A stretch of 53,981 nucleotides of DNA from Rhodospirillales bacterium URHD0017 (GTDB lineage Bacteria; Pseudomonadota; Alphaproteobacteria; Reyranellales; Reyranellaceae): positions 3,414-57,394 of the forward strand of contig FODP01000036.1 of the NCBI GenBank assembly GCA_900110395.1, given 5' to 3'. The position numbers were made by a program, and so were the translations under genes. The notes beneath the pieces were generated by a model. The model made no database searches. It saw nothing but the letters and a program-made list of their open reading frames with translations, and had not been told where the DNA came from. Numbering within the stretch: the stretch's first letter is position 1; each line of letters starts with the position of its first letter. Positions 43,872 to 51,796 of this stretch are shown here, one piece after another.

Positions 43872-44880
43872 TAACCTCGCTTAGAGGGAGAATCCGTTCT
43901 GGTTATGTCCCTGGCTGGGGCGTGCTGCAAACGCCGTCGGCGTGAGCCCGCCAGGGCTCGAGTGTGGTCGTGCGGTGCAATATTCGACACCCCAGGGTTC
44001 GATGATTCGGCGAGCCTCGGCGAGATTGGCTAACGGGCGCTCGTTGGTCCCGTTGTCGCTGGTCACCAGGCAGGGCGGGCCACGCCTTTCGACGATGCGG
44101 TCGAGCTCGCGAGCAACGCGGATGCCCGAGAGCGAGTTGTCGACGATCAGAGCAAGGCATTCGCGAGTGAAGTCGTCGACCACAGCCAGCACCCGAAACA
44201 TCCGGCGCAGGCCACGGCGTCAGACACGAAGTCCAACCCAGCGCTGGTCAGGCCCCTGTGGCAACGCCATCGGCGCCGACGTGCCGATCGCCCGCTTACG
44301 CCCGCCGCGCTTGCCAACCATCATCCGTTCCTCGCGATAGAGCCGGTAGAGTCGGGTCAGCATGACGCCCTCGCGCCGCAGCAGCAGGTGCAGGCGTCGA
44401 TGCCCGAATCGCCGGCGCTGCTGGGCGAATTCCAGCGGCCTGTGGCGGATCGGCGCGTCGTCCGATCGCCTGGAAGTATAGCGATAGGTTTTGGCTGGCA
44501 GGCCAACCAGCGCGCACCCACGGCGTGCGAGTAGCTCTTGTCCTTGATGGCCCAGGTCACAGTCAGCCGTCGCGATCTGGGCATCAGAAGTTTTTTCTCA
44601 GCATCTCTTTGAGCGTCGCCGCATCGAGCATCGACTCGGCAAGAAGATTCTTCAGCCGTTGGTTCTCGTCTTCCAGGGTCTTCAGCTTGCGCGCATCCGT
44701 CAGATGCCTGCCGCCATACTTCGAGCGCCACTTGTAGCATGTCGCGTCGCTCGCACCGTACTTCCGACACAACTCCTGTGCCGACAGACTTGCCTGATGT
44801 TGCTTCAGGATTCCGATGATCTGCTCATCCCTGAACCTGCTCCGCCTCATGGTCCGCCTCCCTCTCTGGAACGGACTCTA
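43872..44880 (-). mobile_element. Decayed IS3-family insertion sequence
   Basis: An intact orfA (44584-44850) is followed by orfB pieces down to 43881. OrfB reads LVGLPAKTYRYTSRRSDD, RRFGHRRLHLLLRREGVM, TRLYRLYREERMMVGKRGG and QRWVGL, then after a frameshift FRVLAVVDDFTRECLALI and ARELDRIVERRG with SDNGT, and after an internal deletion ARRIIEPWGVEY.TARPHS. The second catalytic region is lost, so it cannot transpose. Clear terminal repeats were not found. Confidence 0.8.
44584..44850 (-). CDS. IS3-family transposase OrfA
   Basis: 88 aa. MRRSRFRDEQIIGILKQHQ, LCRKYGASDATCYKWRSKYGG (helix-turn-helix) and a leucine-rich coil ending LLAESMLDAATLKEMLRKNF, the standard IS3-group OrfA end where the -1 frameshift to OrfB occurs. 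The reading frame is intact, although its OrfB partner is broken. The protein may be made but is unlikely to act alone. Confidence 0.85.
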   Translation of the reverse strand: MRRSRFRDEQIIGILKQHQASLSAQELCRKYGASDATCYKWRSKYGGRHLTDARKLKTLEDENQRLKNLLAESMLDAATLKEMLRKNF

Positions 44881-44952
44881 AGCTCTAACCGGCGACAATT
44901 TCAGGGAGCACGTCACTCGACACTTTTTATGGGTTCTGACCTTAGGTCCACT

Positions 44953-45906
44953 TCAGGGCTTGCGGAGAACAAACACCGGAAAGGCTCCCCACCGACCGCT
45001 TGCCTCGGACATGACACACTGACCCGAAAACAGTAGCGTCAGAAACAACTGACCAATCCAGCCGTCCGGCACATACTTCTTCATGAACTCGTTATCAACC
45101 AGCCGAAAACAATCGTATGTGTACTTGAATGGCCATTCCTGCTTTTCAAACCACTCTCTCGGCTGCGGCTCGTCAGAATCGCGGCTTGGCACCCCGGCAG
45201 ACACCAATGGCATTGCCGCTTCCGGCCCTTTCAGCCGAAGCTCTTGCGCCAATCGACCGAGCCGGGCCTGTATCGCGGACGACGGCCATCTATAAACCAC
45301 GATAGCAATTCCGCCCGGCTTGAGCACACGCCAGATTTCCAGCGTGGCGGCCCTCTGAAACTTCGCCGGGATTTGATAAAGGACGTGATTGCAAGTAACA
45401 GCATCAAAAACGCCGTCCTTGAAAGGCAGGTTCGTTGCATCTGCAACGACATACTCTCCTCGATCATCAAGCTTTTCCCGAGCCTGCTTCAGCGCCGTAA
45501 TGGAAAGGTCGACACAGACGCGCTTTTTGAAGTTGGTATGATACGAAAGCAGCTCTTCATGCGGAATGGCACCGCTTCCAAGATCCAGCAGATAATCGCC
45601 GCCATTGCTAAAATACTTGGCGAGTCTCGAGATGCATCTCCGGGTGTAGCGATAGGACGTTTCGCGCTTGTCGAGCGCGTGAACTGACTCCTTCGATTTG
45701 CCATCCGACGCAGCCTCCCACCCGAAATTGTCATAGTATTCGATGATGCTTGAACTGGTGCTGACCTTTTCAGGAAGCAACACCGGTATCCCATCAACAA
45801 GCGGATATGAGTTTTCGCCGTTCGCTCCGCTGACGAGCGATGCACCATCGAGATGAAGGTTTCCCGTGGTGACGGGACAGCGCAGGATATCAATAATACT
45901 GGTCAT
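44953..45906 (-). CDS. Class I SAM-dependent methyltransferase with Trm112-like N-terminus
   Basis: 317 aa from ATG 45906, preceded by AGGAGG; the frame is open to 45945 without a ribosome site. Residues 1-50 resemble a Trm112/YcaR-type segment (ILRCPVTTGNL, YPLVDGIPVLLPE). The methyltransferase core follows with LLDLGSGAIPHEEL (motif I), VCVDLSITALKQAR, VVADATNLPFKDGVFDAVTC, and IWRVLKPGGIAIVVYRW. Probably methylates a sugar or terminates an O-antigen-like chain. It is downstream of the Wzt/Wzm exporter on the same strand, where capping methyltransferases are common. Confidence 0.83.
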   Translation of the reverse strand: MTSIIDILRCPVTTGNLHLDGASLVSGANGENSYPLVDGIPVLLPEKVSTSSSIIEYYDNFGWEAASDGKSKESVHALDKRETSYRYTRRCISRLAKYFSNGGDYLLDLGSGAIPHEELLSYHTNFKKRVCVDLSITALKQAREKLDDRGEYVVADATNLPFKDGVFDAVTCNHVLYQIPAKFQRAATLEIWRVLKPGGIAIVVYRWPSSAIQARLGRLAQELRLKGPEAAMPLVSAGVPSRDSDEPQPREWFEKQEWPFKYTYDCFRLVDNEFMKKYVPDGWIGQLFLTLLFSGQCVMSEASGRWGAFPVFVLRKP

Positions 45907-46078
45907 GCATCCTCCTGCATCTCTTTGCCGGCAATGTCGGCGCACACGATGGTATCGAGTACACCAGGCAACGCCCTGTCATAGCTGAAACGGTGTGGAG
46001 CGATCTCGTCGCCGGATAGACCGGGGCTCGAACGACAGGCGACAGGAGATGATTTCTCTGAATCGTCGCTGTTTCTTC

Positions 46079-47347
46079 TCATACTGTGCCGGGTACTTTG
46101 CGCTTTTCCGGGTCTGCGCGCGGGTCGGGTGGGGGTCCGCCATGGCTCCACTGCGCCCGCTCATGGAAGACGCCGAAAACCTCGGCGTTGAACAGTTCGT
46201 GCCGCACGTGGAAGCTCGGGCCGGTCTGCGCGGCGACGATGGATTCGAATCCTTGCTGTCTGATCACGATCTCCACTCTGTATTGATCCGATACCAGGCG
46301 CAGTCCTTGGGTCAGAATCTCGACCGAGCCTTCGCCTTCGATGCTTTCGATCAGCGCGCCGTCGGCCGCAGAGCTGAAATTGCAGCAGAAAACGTCGTCC
46401 AAGCGCCGGATCGTGCACAGGAAATTGGGTGCCGCCACGGCCTTGGGGGCCCGGTACGAGATGCGTATGCGCAGCCGCTCGCCGAAATCGAACACGGTCT
46501 TGGGCCGGCCGTCCTCGGAGAACAGTTCCACGTTCGTGATCTCCGCGGTGGACATCTCGGTCGGCTGGAACCAGCGCAAAGTCGAGAGCTTGCTGTCGCG
46601 CTCATAGAGGCCGAGGCCTTCGTCGGTTGGCCCGTCGAACACGACCTCGCCCTTGCGCAGATAGATCACGCGCGGGCACATGGTCTTGATCGAGAACATG
46701 TTGTGCGAGACGAACAGGATCGTCGATCCGCGCTGTTCCAACGACCTGGCAAAGTCGAGGCACTTCTTCTGGAACAAGAAGTCGCCGACGGCGAGCACCT
46801 CGTCGAGCAACAGGATATCGGGATCGAGGTGGGCCGCGACCGCGAAGGCGAGGCGCACGTACATGCCGGAGGAATAGTGCTTCACCGGCGTGTCGAGGAA
46901 CTTTTCGATCTCGGAGAACTCGGCGATGCGCTCGAATTTGGCGGCCACCTCCCCGCGCTCCATCCCGAGGATGGAGCCGTAGAGGAAGATGTTTTCCCGG
47001 CCGGTCAGTTCGCGGTGAAAGCCGGTGCCGACTTCCAGAAGCGCGCCGAGCCGGCCTTTGATCGTCGCTTCGCCCTCGGTCGGCGTCACGATCCGCGAAA
47101 GAGTCTTCAGCAAAGTCGACTTGCCGGCGCCGTTGAGGCCGATGATGCCGACATTCTCACCGCGTTTGATCTCGAAGCTGGCGTTGCGGAGCGCCCAAAA
47201 TTCGCCCTTGGGCTTCTGCGCGCGCAATGTCACCCCGCTCACGGCCGATGCCAGCGCGTCGCGCAGTGAGTTGTGTCGCTTGCCCTGGGCGCCCAGCCTG
47301 TATCGCTTGCCGAGGCTTTCGGCACGGATCACAACATCGTCGGTCAT
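46079..47347 (-). CDS. wzt: Polysaccharide ABC transporter ATP-binding protein (Wzt type)
   Basis: 422 aa, ATG 47347. Walker A GLNGAGKSTLLK (~73-84), GALLEVGTGFHRELTGREN, signature HYSSGMYVRLAFA (ABC signature degenerate, as usual in Wzt), Walker B DILLLDEVLAVGD and switch His in FVSHNM. Residues ~265-400 form the extra beta-rich Wzt C-terminal domain (EITNVELFSEDGRP, FGERLRIRISY) that reads the capped end of the chain. This implies chain-end recognition before export. Start overlaps the Wzm stop (TGATG). Confidence 0.9.
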   Translation of the reverse strand: MTDDVVIRAESLGKRYRLGAQGKRHNSLRDALASAVSGVTLRAQKPKGEFWALRNASFEIKRGENVGIIGLNGAGKSTLLKTLSRIVTPTEGEATIKGRLGALLEVGTGFHRELTGRENIFLYGSILGMERGEVAAKFERIAEFSEIEKFLDTPVKHYSSGMYVRLAFAVAAHLDPDILLLDEVLAVGDFLFQKKCLDFARSLEQRGSTILFVSHNMFSIKTMCPRVIYLRKGEVVFDGPTDEGLGLYERDSKLSTLRWFQPTEMSTAEITNVELFSEDGRPKTVFDFGERLRIRISYRAPKAVAAPNFLCTIRRLDDVFCCNFSSAADGALIESIEGEGSVEILTQGLRLVSDQYRVEIVIRQQGFESIVAAQTGPSFHVRHELFNAEVFGVFHERAQWSHGGPPPDPRADPEKRKVPGTV

Positions 47348-48222
47348 CAGATCAGGTCCGCAAAGGAGTGTTCATTTTTTCTGAAGAAGACGAGTCCGCC
47401 CAACAGCAGCACGACGATGAGGACTAAGCCGACGCCCATCGCCGTGAGGTCGGGCACGCCCTGGCCGGTGACGGCCCAGCGGAAGCCCTCGATGACGCCG
47501 ACCATGGGATTGAGCGCATAGAGCCATCGCCATTGCTCGGGCACGATCTCGAGCGGATAGACCACGGGCGAGGCGTACATCCAAATCTGGATGATAAAGG
47601 GCACGGTGTGCTTCACGTCACGATAACGGACATTGATCGGACCGAGCCACAAGGAAACGGCCAGCGCCAGCAAGCCGGCGACCAGCGCCAGTGGAATGAC
47701 GGCGACGATATGCCAGCTCGGCGCCAAGCCGTAGGCGAGCATCAGGATCAAGAGAACGCCAAGCCCGATGGCGAAATCGAGCAGGGGCGCGATGGCGCCA
47801 GACAGCGGGATCAGCATTCGCGGGAAAAAGACTTTGCGGACGATATCGCCTTCGTTGACGAGGCCGTTGGCGCCGCGACGCAGCCCTTCTGCAAAATAAT
47901 CCCACGGCAGCACCGCCGCAAAAGCGAAGATCGGATAGGGAATGCTGCCCGGCGTCGGGACTTTCATCAATACGCCGAACACGACCGTGAAGATGATGAC
48001 GGCGAGAACCGGTTGAATGATCGCCCAGGCGGCGCCCAGGAAGGCTTGCTTGTAGAGCACCTGGATGTCGCGCTGGACCAGCGTCGCCAGGAGGCCGCGA
48101 TAGCGCCAGGCCTCGTCGAGCTGGAGGTCGAACCAGCCGCGGCTGGGACGGATGTGCGTCACCCGCTCGCTGGTGCGTCGGGGCGATGCGGCCGCCGTCT
48201 GGGGCCTAAAGGTGGTCGTCAT
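47347..48222 (-). CDS. wzm: Polysaccharide ABC transporter permease (Wzm type)
   Basis: 291 aa, ATG 48222. ABC-2 permease: LLATLVQRDIQVLYKQAFLG, then six membrane segments (AWAIIQPVLAVIIFTVVFG ... LVLIVVLLLGGLVFF) with EGDIVRKVFFPRMLIPLS and INVRYRDVKH between them. It forms the inner-membrane channel for undecaprenyl-linked polysaccharide, working with Wzt. Pair and methyltransferase form one minus-strand operon; the Wzx flippase at 51.8 kb is a separate route. Confidence 0.9.
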   Translation of the reverse strand: MTTTFRPQTAAASPRRTSERVTHIRPSRGWFDLQLDEAWRYRGLLATLVQRDIQVLYKQAFLGAAWAIIQPVLAVIIFTVVFGVLMKVPTPGSIPYPIFAFAAVLPWDYFAEGLRRGANGLVNEGDIVRKVFFPRMLIPLSGAIAPLLDFAIGLGVLLILMLAYGLAPSWHIVAVIPLALVAGLLALAVSLWLGPINVRYRDVKHTVPFIIQIWMYASPVVYPLEIVPEQWRWLYALNPMVGVIEGFRWAVTGQGVPDLTAMGVGLVLIVVLLLGGLVFFRKNEHSFADLI

Positions 48223-48300
48223 TGCCTCTCCGAGTTTCGCGTCCAGCCGCCAAGATCTTGCACCCGCCGGCGGCGAGGCTGTTCGAGGCTTCGATACGTA

Positions 48301-48450
48301 TCAGCCGCGCTCTTCCGCTTTCCACAATTCGATCACGGCGGCGGCGACCTCGGCGTGTATGTCCGCGGTCAGTTCCGGATATATCGGCAGCGAAAGCTGT
48401 TCGGCTGCTGCCTGCTTCACATACGGAACTTCGCCGGCCTTGCAGCCGCG
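48301..48450 (-). pseudogene. C-terminal fragment of a DegT-type aminotransferase
   Basis: Minus frame ending TGA at 48303-48301 reads AGEVPYVKQAAAEQ then LSLPIYPELTADIHAEVAA and VIELWKA, the normal end of DegT/DnrJ aminotransferases (compare LPIFPELTPEQQ in the intact gene at 36051). The preceding sequence in another frame (VGRIERNHYGEIMVDQGAL) also looks like protein but I cannot place it. A leftover of a third aminotransferase gene at the Wzm promoter side. Confidence 0.6.
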
Positions 48451-48784
48451 CTGACAAGCGCGCCCTGGTCGACCATGATCTCCCCGTAGTGGTTGCGTTC
48501 GATCCGACCGACACGGGCTTCTTAACTAAATTAACCAAAGTCATGACTTGCCCTTTGTAGTCTAGCGTTGTGTCGCCCCCAAAGCTGTCTTGAGGGGGCC
48601 GCCCTGTTCGTTGGGAGTACCCCTGTCACAGTGTTGCGACAGACTCCGCGATCATAGACATTCCGGCCGATGCCGCTCCGGAACGCCCGACCATCAACCG
48701 ACCGGCGCTCCGGGCCAGATGCGTCATGGTTGAGCTCGCGCCGCCGCGCCGGCGCCCTACCGCAAGAGTAGATTAGAGGTTCCC
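48451..48784. other. Intergenic/junction DNA upstream of the epimerase
   Basis: Holds a short protein-like minus frame (~48450-48520, GRIERNHYGEIMVDQ), a GCCCCC/GGGGGC hairpin near 48573-48600, and the CTGTC/GACAG inverted repeat listed separately. No complete gene. Confidence 0.4.
48623..48642. promoter_or_regulatory. Inverted repeat CTGTC-N10-GACAG
   Basis: CTGTC (48623-48627) and GACAG (48638-48642) flank a ten-base spacer about 145 bases before the epimerase start, between divergent Wzm and epimerase genes. The size and symmetry suit a dimeric regulator. Chance cannot be excluded for five-base arms. Confidence 0.25.
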
Positions 48785-48787
48785 GTG

Positions 48788-49807
48788 ATGCCTGCGGCTC
48801 CGATACTCGTCACCGGCGCGGCCGGATTCATCGGCTACCATGTCGCCCGCCGGCTGCTGCGCGACGGGCGTACGGTCGTCGGCCTGGACAACCTCAACGC
48901 CTACTACGACCCAGCGCTTAAAGAAGCGCGCCTGGCGGAGCTGGTAGTGCACCCCGCCTTTCGGTTTACCCGGCTGGATCTGGCGGATCGCCAGGGCATG
49001 GCGGCGCTCTTCGCCGAGAACCGGTTCCCTTATGTCGTCCATCTCGGGGCTCAACCAGGCGTGCGGTATTCACTCGTTAACCCCCATGCCTATGTAGAAT
49101 CCAACTTGGTTGGGTTCGCCAACGTACTGGAAGGATGCAGGCACAACGGCTGCCGGCACCTGCTGTACGCCTCATCCTCGTCGGTTTTCGGTGCCAACAC
49201 GCACCAGCCGTTTTCAATTCACGACAACGTCGATCATCCCCTGAACCTCTATGGTGCCACCAAAAAGTGCAACGAGTTGATGGCGCATTCGTACGCGCAT
49301 CTGTTTGGCCTGCCGACGACGGGACTGCGTTTCTTCACCGTCTACGGCCCCTGGAACAGGCCGGACATGGCGATGTGGTTGTTTGCCGATGCCATAATCG
49401 CCGGACGACCGATCCAGCTCTTCAACCACGGACGCATGCGGCGCGACTTCACCTATGTTGACGACGTCGTAGAATCGATTATCCGGCTGATCGACCATAC
49501 GCCACGTCCCAATCCGAATTGGACCGGCGACAAGCCCGATCCTGCTTCGAGCACGGCCCCCTGGCGCGTCTACAACATCGGGAACCACAGTCCGGTCGAG
49601 TTGCTCGAGGTTGTCCGGTTGCTTGAAGAGGCCATCGGCACCAAGGCCAAGTGCGAGCTCTTGCCGATGCAGCCGGGCGATGTCCCGGCAACCTATGCCG
49701 ATGTCGAGGACTTGGCGCGCGAGGTCGATTTCAAGCCGGCGACCTCGATCGCTGATGGCATCGGCCGGTTCGTCCACTGGTTCCAGGCCTATCATCGCCC
49801 GTCGTGA
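48788..49807 (+). CDS. UDP-glucuronate 4-epimerase-like NAD-dependent epimerase (LpsL type)
   Basis: 339 aa from ATG 48788 (GTG 48785 is equally close to AGAGG). ILVTGAAGFIGYHVARRLL, GLDNLNAYYDPALKEARL, VVHLGAQPGVRYSL and SSSSVFGANTHQPF are followed by LYGATKKCNELMAHSY (YxxxK), TVYGPWNRPDMAMWLF, and the FTYVDDVVESIIRLI end. The YYD..LK and GAQAGVRYS-type motifs place it with UDP-GlcA 4-epimerases, which make UDP-galacturonate. Stands alone on the plus strand. Confidence 0.9.
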   Translation: MPAAPILVTGAAGFIGYHVARRLLRDGRTVVGLDNLNAYYDPALKEARLAELVVHPAFRFTRLDLADRQGMAALFAENRFPYVVHLGAQPGVRYSLVNPHAYVESNLVGFANVLEGCRHNGCRHLLYASSSSVFGANTHQPFSIHDNVDHPLNLYGATKKCNELMAHSYAHLFGLPTTGLRFFTVYGPWNRPDMAMWLFADAIIAGRPIQLFNHGRMRRDFTYVDDVVESIIRLIDHTPRPNPNWTGDKPDPASSTAPWRVYNIGNHSPVELLEVVRLLEEAIGTKAKCELLPMQPGDVPATYADVEDLAREVDFKPATSIADGIGRFVHWFQAYHRPS

Positions 49808-49829
49808 CATGTCGACCGCCGGCCCTCGT

Positions 49830-49905
49830 TTAAAGTTTCTGGCCAACCTGTCGTACCGGGTGAAGATTCGGCGAAAGTCGATGAGGCGAAAGGCGATTAC
49901 CGCGC
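49830..49905 (-). pseudogene. IS5-family transposase C-terminal scrap
   Basis: Minus strand reads AVIAFRLIDFRRIF then TRYDRLARNFKR, the conserved IS5 tail (F.RLKDFRRI.TRYD.LARNF) also seen in the remnant near 43.6 kb. Only about 25 codons survive. Confidence 0.6.
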
Positions 49906-49965
49906 CAGTGGCCGGGCTGGATTGCCGACACCGACCACACCTGCCGGCACCCCGCGCAACACCAC

Positions 49966-50284
49966 CCGGCGTCGGCCACGAATTTTTCGACCGCATGCAT
50001 GGCTTCGCGCCAATCGCGCATGGGATCGGCGTGGTAAGCGGTGCTCATGTTGGAGCCGTGCAAGCGATAGGAGCCTTGGACCGCGCGAATGAAGTCGATA
50101 TTCGAGTGCAGCGCGCAGCGCATCCACATCTCGTAGTCGCTGGTGTGCGGCAGTTCCGGCGCATAGGGGCCGATCTTGTGCTGCAGGGCGGTCCGCAGCA
50201 CCGCCGCCGGCGTCGGGACCGGATTGCCGCCCTTGCAACAGAATTCCAGAAAGCGGGCGCCGGGCAGGATGTCGGTCTCATAGT
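49966..50284 (-). pseudogene. Duplicated internal fragment of the 39.6-kb GT2 gene (copy 2 of inverted repeat)
   Basis: The minus strand reproduces 39980-40298 with four mismatches in 319 bases by eye. It encodes TALQHKIGPYAPELPHTSDY...FIRAVQGSYRLHGSNM (Tyr to Ser once). Both ends of the match are abrupt and the flanks are unrelated, and there is no start or stop of the parent gene. A recent partial duplication in opposite orientation to its source. Confidence 0.9.
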
Positions 50285-50449
50285 GCTTGTGCTGCTGGCG
50301 GCCCCGGGTCGTTCAGGGGGCATCTACCCAAGGACATCGGAGGTACCCGTTTCAGTTGATCTACCAACGTGCAGTTGAGCGGATAACGCTTGCCGCGCAA
50401 AAAGTGTGGCGGGGCCATGGGGCGGCGATCGCTAATGGAAGGAAAATCT
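50285..50449. other. No recognisable gene
   Basis: Short stretch between two gene fragments. No convincing coding frame; the end holds the GGAAGGA ribosome site of the following small ORF. Confidence 0.4.
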
Positions 50450-50527
50450 ATGCCTGTGTCGAACGTTCCTGGCACGCATCTCGTCAGCGCGACTGCCGTC
50501 GCGGCCGCACCGGTGGCGACGACATGA
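50450..50527 (+). CDS. 25-aa ORF overlapping a truncated sugar-transferase start (relative of 24315-24377)
   Basis: ATG 50450 follows GGAAGGA and encodes MPVSNVPGTHLVSATAVAAA and PVATT. It ends at TGA 50525-50527, which overlaps the next ATG (ATGA). Ribosome site, NVPGT core and overlap all parallel the ORF before the intact sugar transferase. Confidence 0.4.
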   Translation: MPVSNVPGTHLVSATAVAAAPVATT

Positions 50528-50682
50528 GCATGATGACGCCGGATTATGCAGGCGGCGAGCAGGTCGCCGTCACGGTGAGCAAGGGGCGAGTGGAGCCGGA
50601 ATTCCTGCCGCAGAACTGGCTGCGTAGCAGGGCCGGGCGCCAATACGTTGCAGCCGCTTCCGCCTTGGCCAGCGCGCGGTGA
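50524..50682 (+). pseudogene. Truncated 5' end of an ExoY-type sugar transferase
   Basis: From ATG 50524 it reads MSMMTPDYAGGEQVAVTVSK then GRVEPEFLPQNWLR, matching residues 1-32 of the intact transferase (SDYADGQAVMVSADGQVVPEFLPQNWLR), then loses similarity and stops after 52 codons. The membrane hairpin and catalytic domain are absent. Nucleotide divergence from the 24-kb copy is substantial, so it probably came from a related cluster rather than from a recent local copy. Confidence 0.75.
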
Positions 50683-50683
50683 C

Positions 50684-51796
50684 ATGATGCAACATGATCC
50701 AAAAGGACGCGCTGTGACGGCCCTTCGCGAAAGCCCGCCGGAGGGGACGGCGACTGCCTCGGGCCAGGCGGAGCGGCAGCCCATCCGCGTGATGTTCTGC
50801 TGCAATCCTGGCTACTATCAGCACCTGGCGGTAGCGCTTGCCTCGCTGCTCGAGAACAACCAGCGGCATGCCCTGGACATCACCATCGTTACGAGCGGCC
50901 GGGATGCCGAGGCGGAGCGCAGACTGCTCGGCACGCTGCCCTCGCATCCCGACGTGGAGGTGTACATCAAGCACTTCGAGCTGGATGGGCTCCGCGGCCT
51001 GCCGACTTCGCACCACATCACCGCTGAGACGTATCTCAGGATCCTGGCCCTCGATATGCTGCCGCCCGACTGCGACAGGATCATTTACCTCGATTGCGAC
51101 CTCGTGGTCCTGGCGGCCCTAAAGGGGCTCTGGGAGACCGACATCGGCGGCTACGCGCTGGCGGCCGTGCCGGACCCCTATGGCGCCGAGCGGCCGGATG
51201 CGCTCGGCATGCCGGAAGGCGCGGACTATGTGAATGCGGGTGTGCTGTTCATCAACGTCGCGCGCTGGCGCGCCCAGGGTCTTGCCGCGCGCGTCATCGA
51301 CTACGCCAGCCGCGCAGGAAACCGGCTGGAGTACCATGACCAGGACGCCATCAACGCCGTTCTGCATGGGCAGATCCTCACGCTGCCCTTCTGCTGGAAT
51401 TGCCAGGCGAGGATGTTCCGGGCAAACGGATCGCTCACCAGGCTGGATCGGGCGGCCATCCGCGCGGCGACCGGCGATCCCGCCATCATCCACTATACCA
51501 CCGCGCAAAAGCCCTGGATGTTCACGGCGTTCATGCCGAAGCGGGCGCTGTACCACCGTTACCTCGCTTTGACCGCCTGGCGCGACGCTCCGCTGACGCG
51601 GCGATCGCTCGGTTACCTCCCGGAAGCGCTGTTCAATGGCGCCGCCTATGCGCTGGGATCCTCCTTCACCTTCGACCTGTTTCTCCGCACCACGAATGCA
51701 GGGCGTGTCCTGGTCCGAGGCGGGCGGCTGATCCGGTGGCTCGGCTCGTTCCTGCGGCCTGGCGCCCTGCCGGCTGCGCGCGGGGGCGGCCGGTAA
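50684..51796 (+). CDS. Glycosyltransferase family 8 (WaaJ/RfaJ-like)
   Basis: 370 aa from ATG 50684 (ATG 50687, or GTG 50714 after AAAGGA, are alternatives). IRVMFCCNPGYYQHLAVALASLLENN, HHITAETYLRILALDMLP, the metal-binding DxD in IIYLDCDLVVLAAL, YVNAGVLFINVARWR, HDQDAINAVLHG and IIHYTTAQKPWMF are the GT8 landmarks. A retaining galactosyl- or glucosyltransferase using a UDP-sugar. The first ~30 residues are variable. TAATG overlap with the flippase gene shows one operon. Confidence 0.88.
   Translation: MMQHDPKGRAVTALRESPPEGTATASGQAERQPIRVMFCCNPGYYQHLAVALASLLENNQRHALDITIVTSGRDAEAERRLLGTLPSHPDVEVYIKHFELDGLRGLPTSHHITAETYLRILALDMLPPDCDRIIYLDCDLVVLAALKGLWETDIGGYALAAVPDPYGAERPDALGMPEGADYVNAGVLFINVARWRAQGLAARVIDYASRAGNRLEYHDQDAINAVLHGQILTLPFCWNCQARMFRANGSLTRLDRAAIRAATGDPAIIHYTTAQKPWMFTAFMPKRALYHRYLALTAWRDAPLTRRSLGYLPEALFNGAAYALGSSFTFDLFLRTTNAGRVLVRGGRLIRWLGSFLRPGALPAARGGGR

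Noticed and set aside
45995..47269. 424-codon plus frame opposite Wzt
   Set aside because: Shadow; Wzt motifs on the minus strand are unambiguous.
48573..48600. GCCCCC/GGGGGC hairpin as a terminator
   Set aside because: No T-run follows on either strand and the loop is long; left only as a remark.
50278..50805. 175-codon minus frame over the truncated transferase
   Set aside because: No recognisable motifs; it crosses from junction DNA into the antisense of a GT8 gene.
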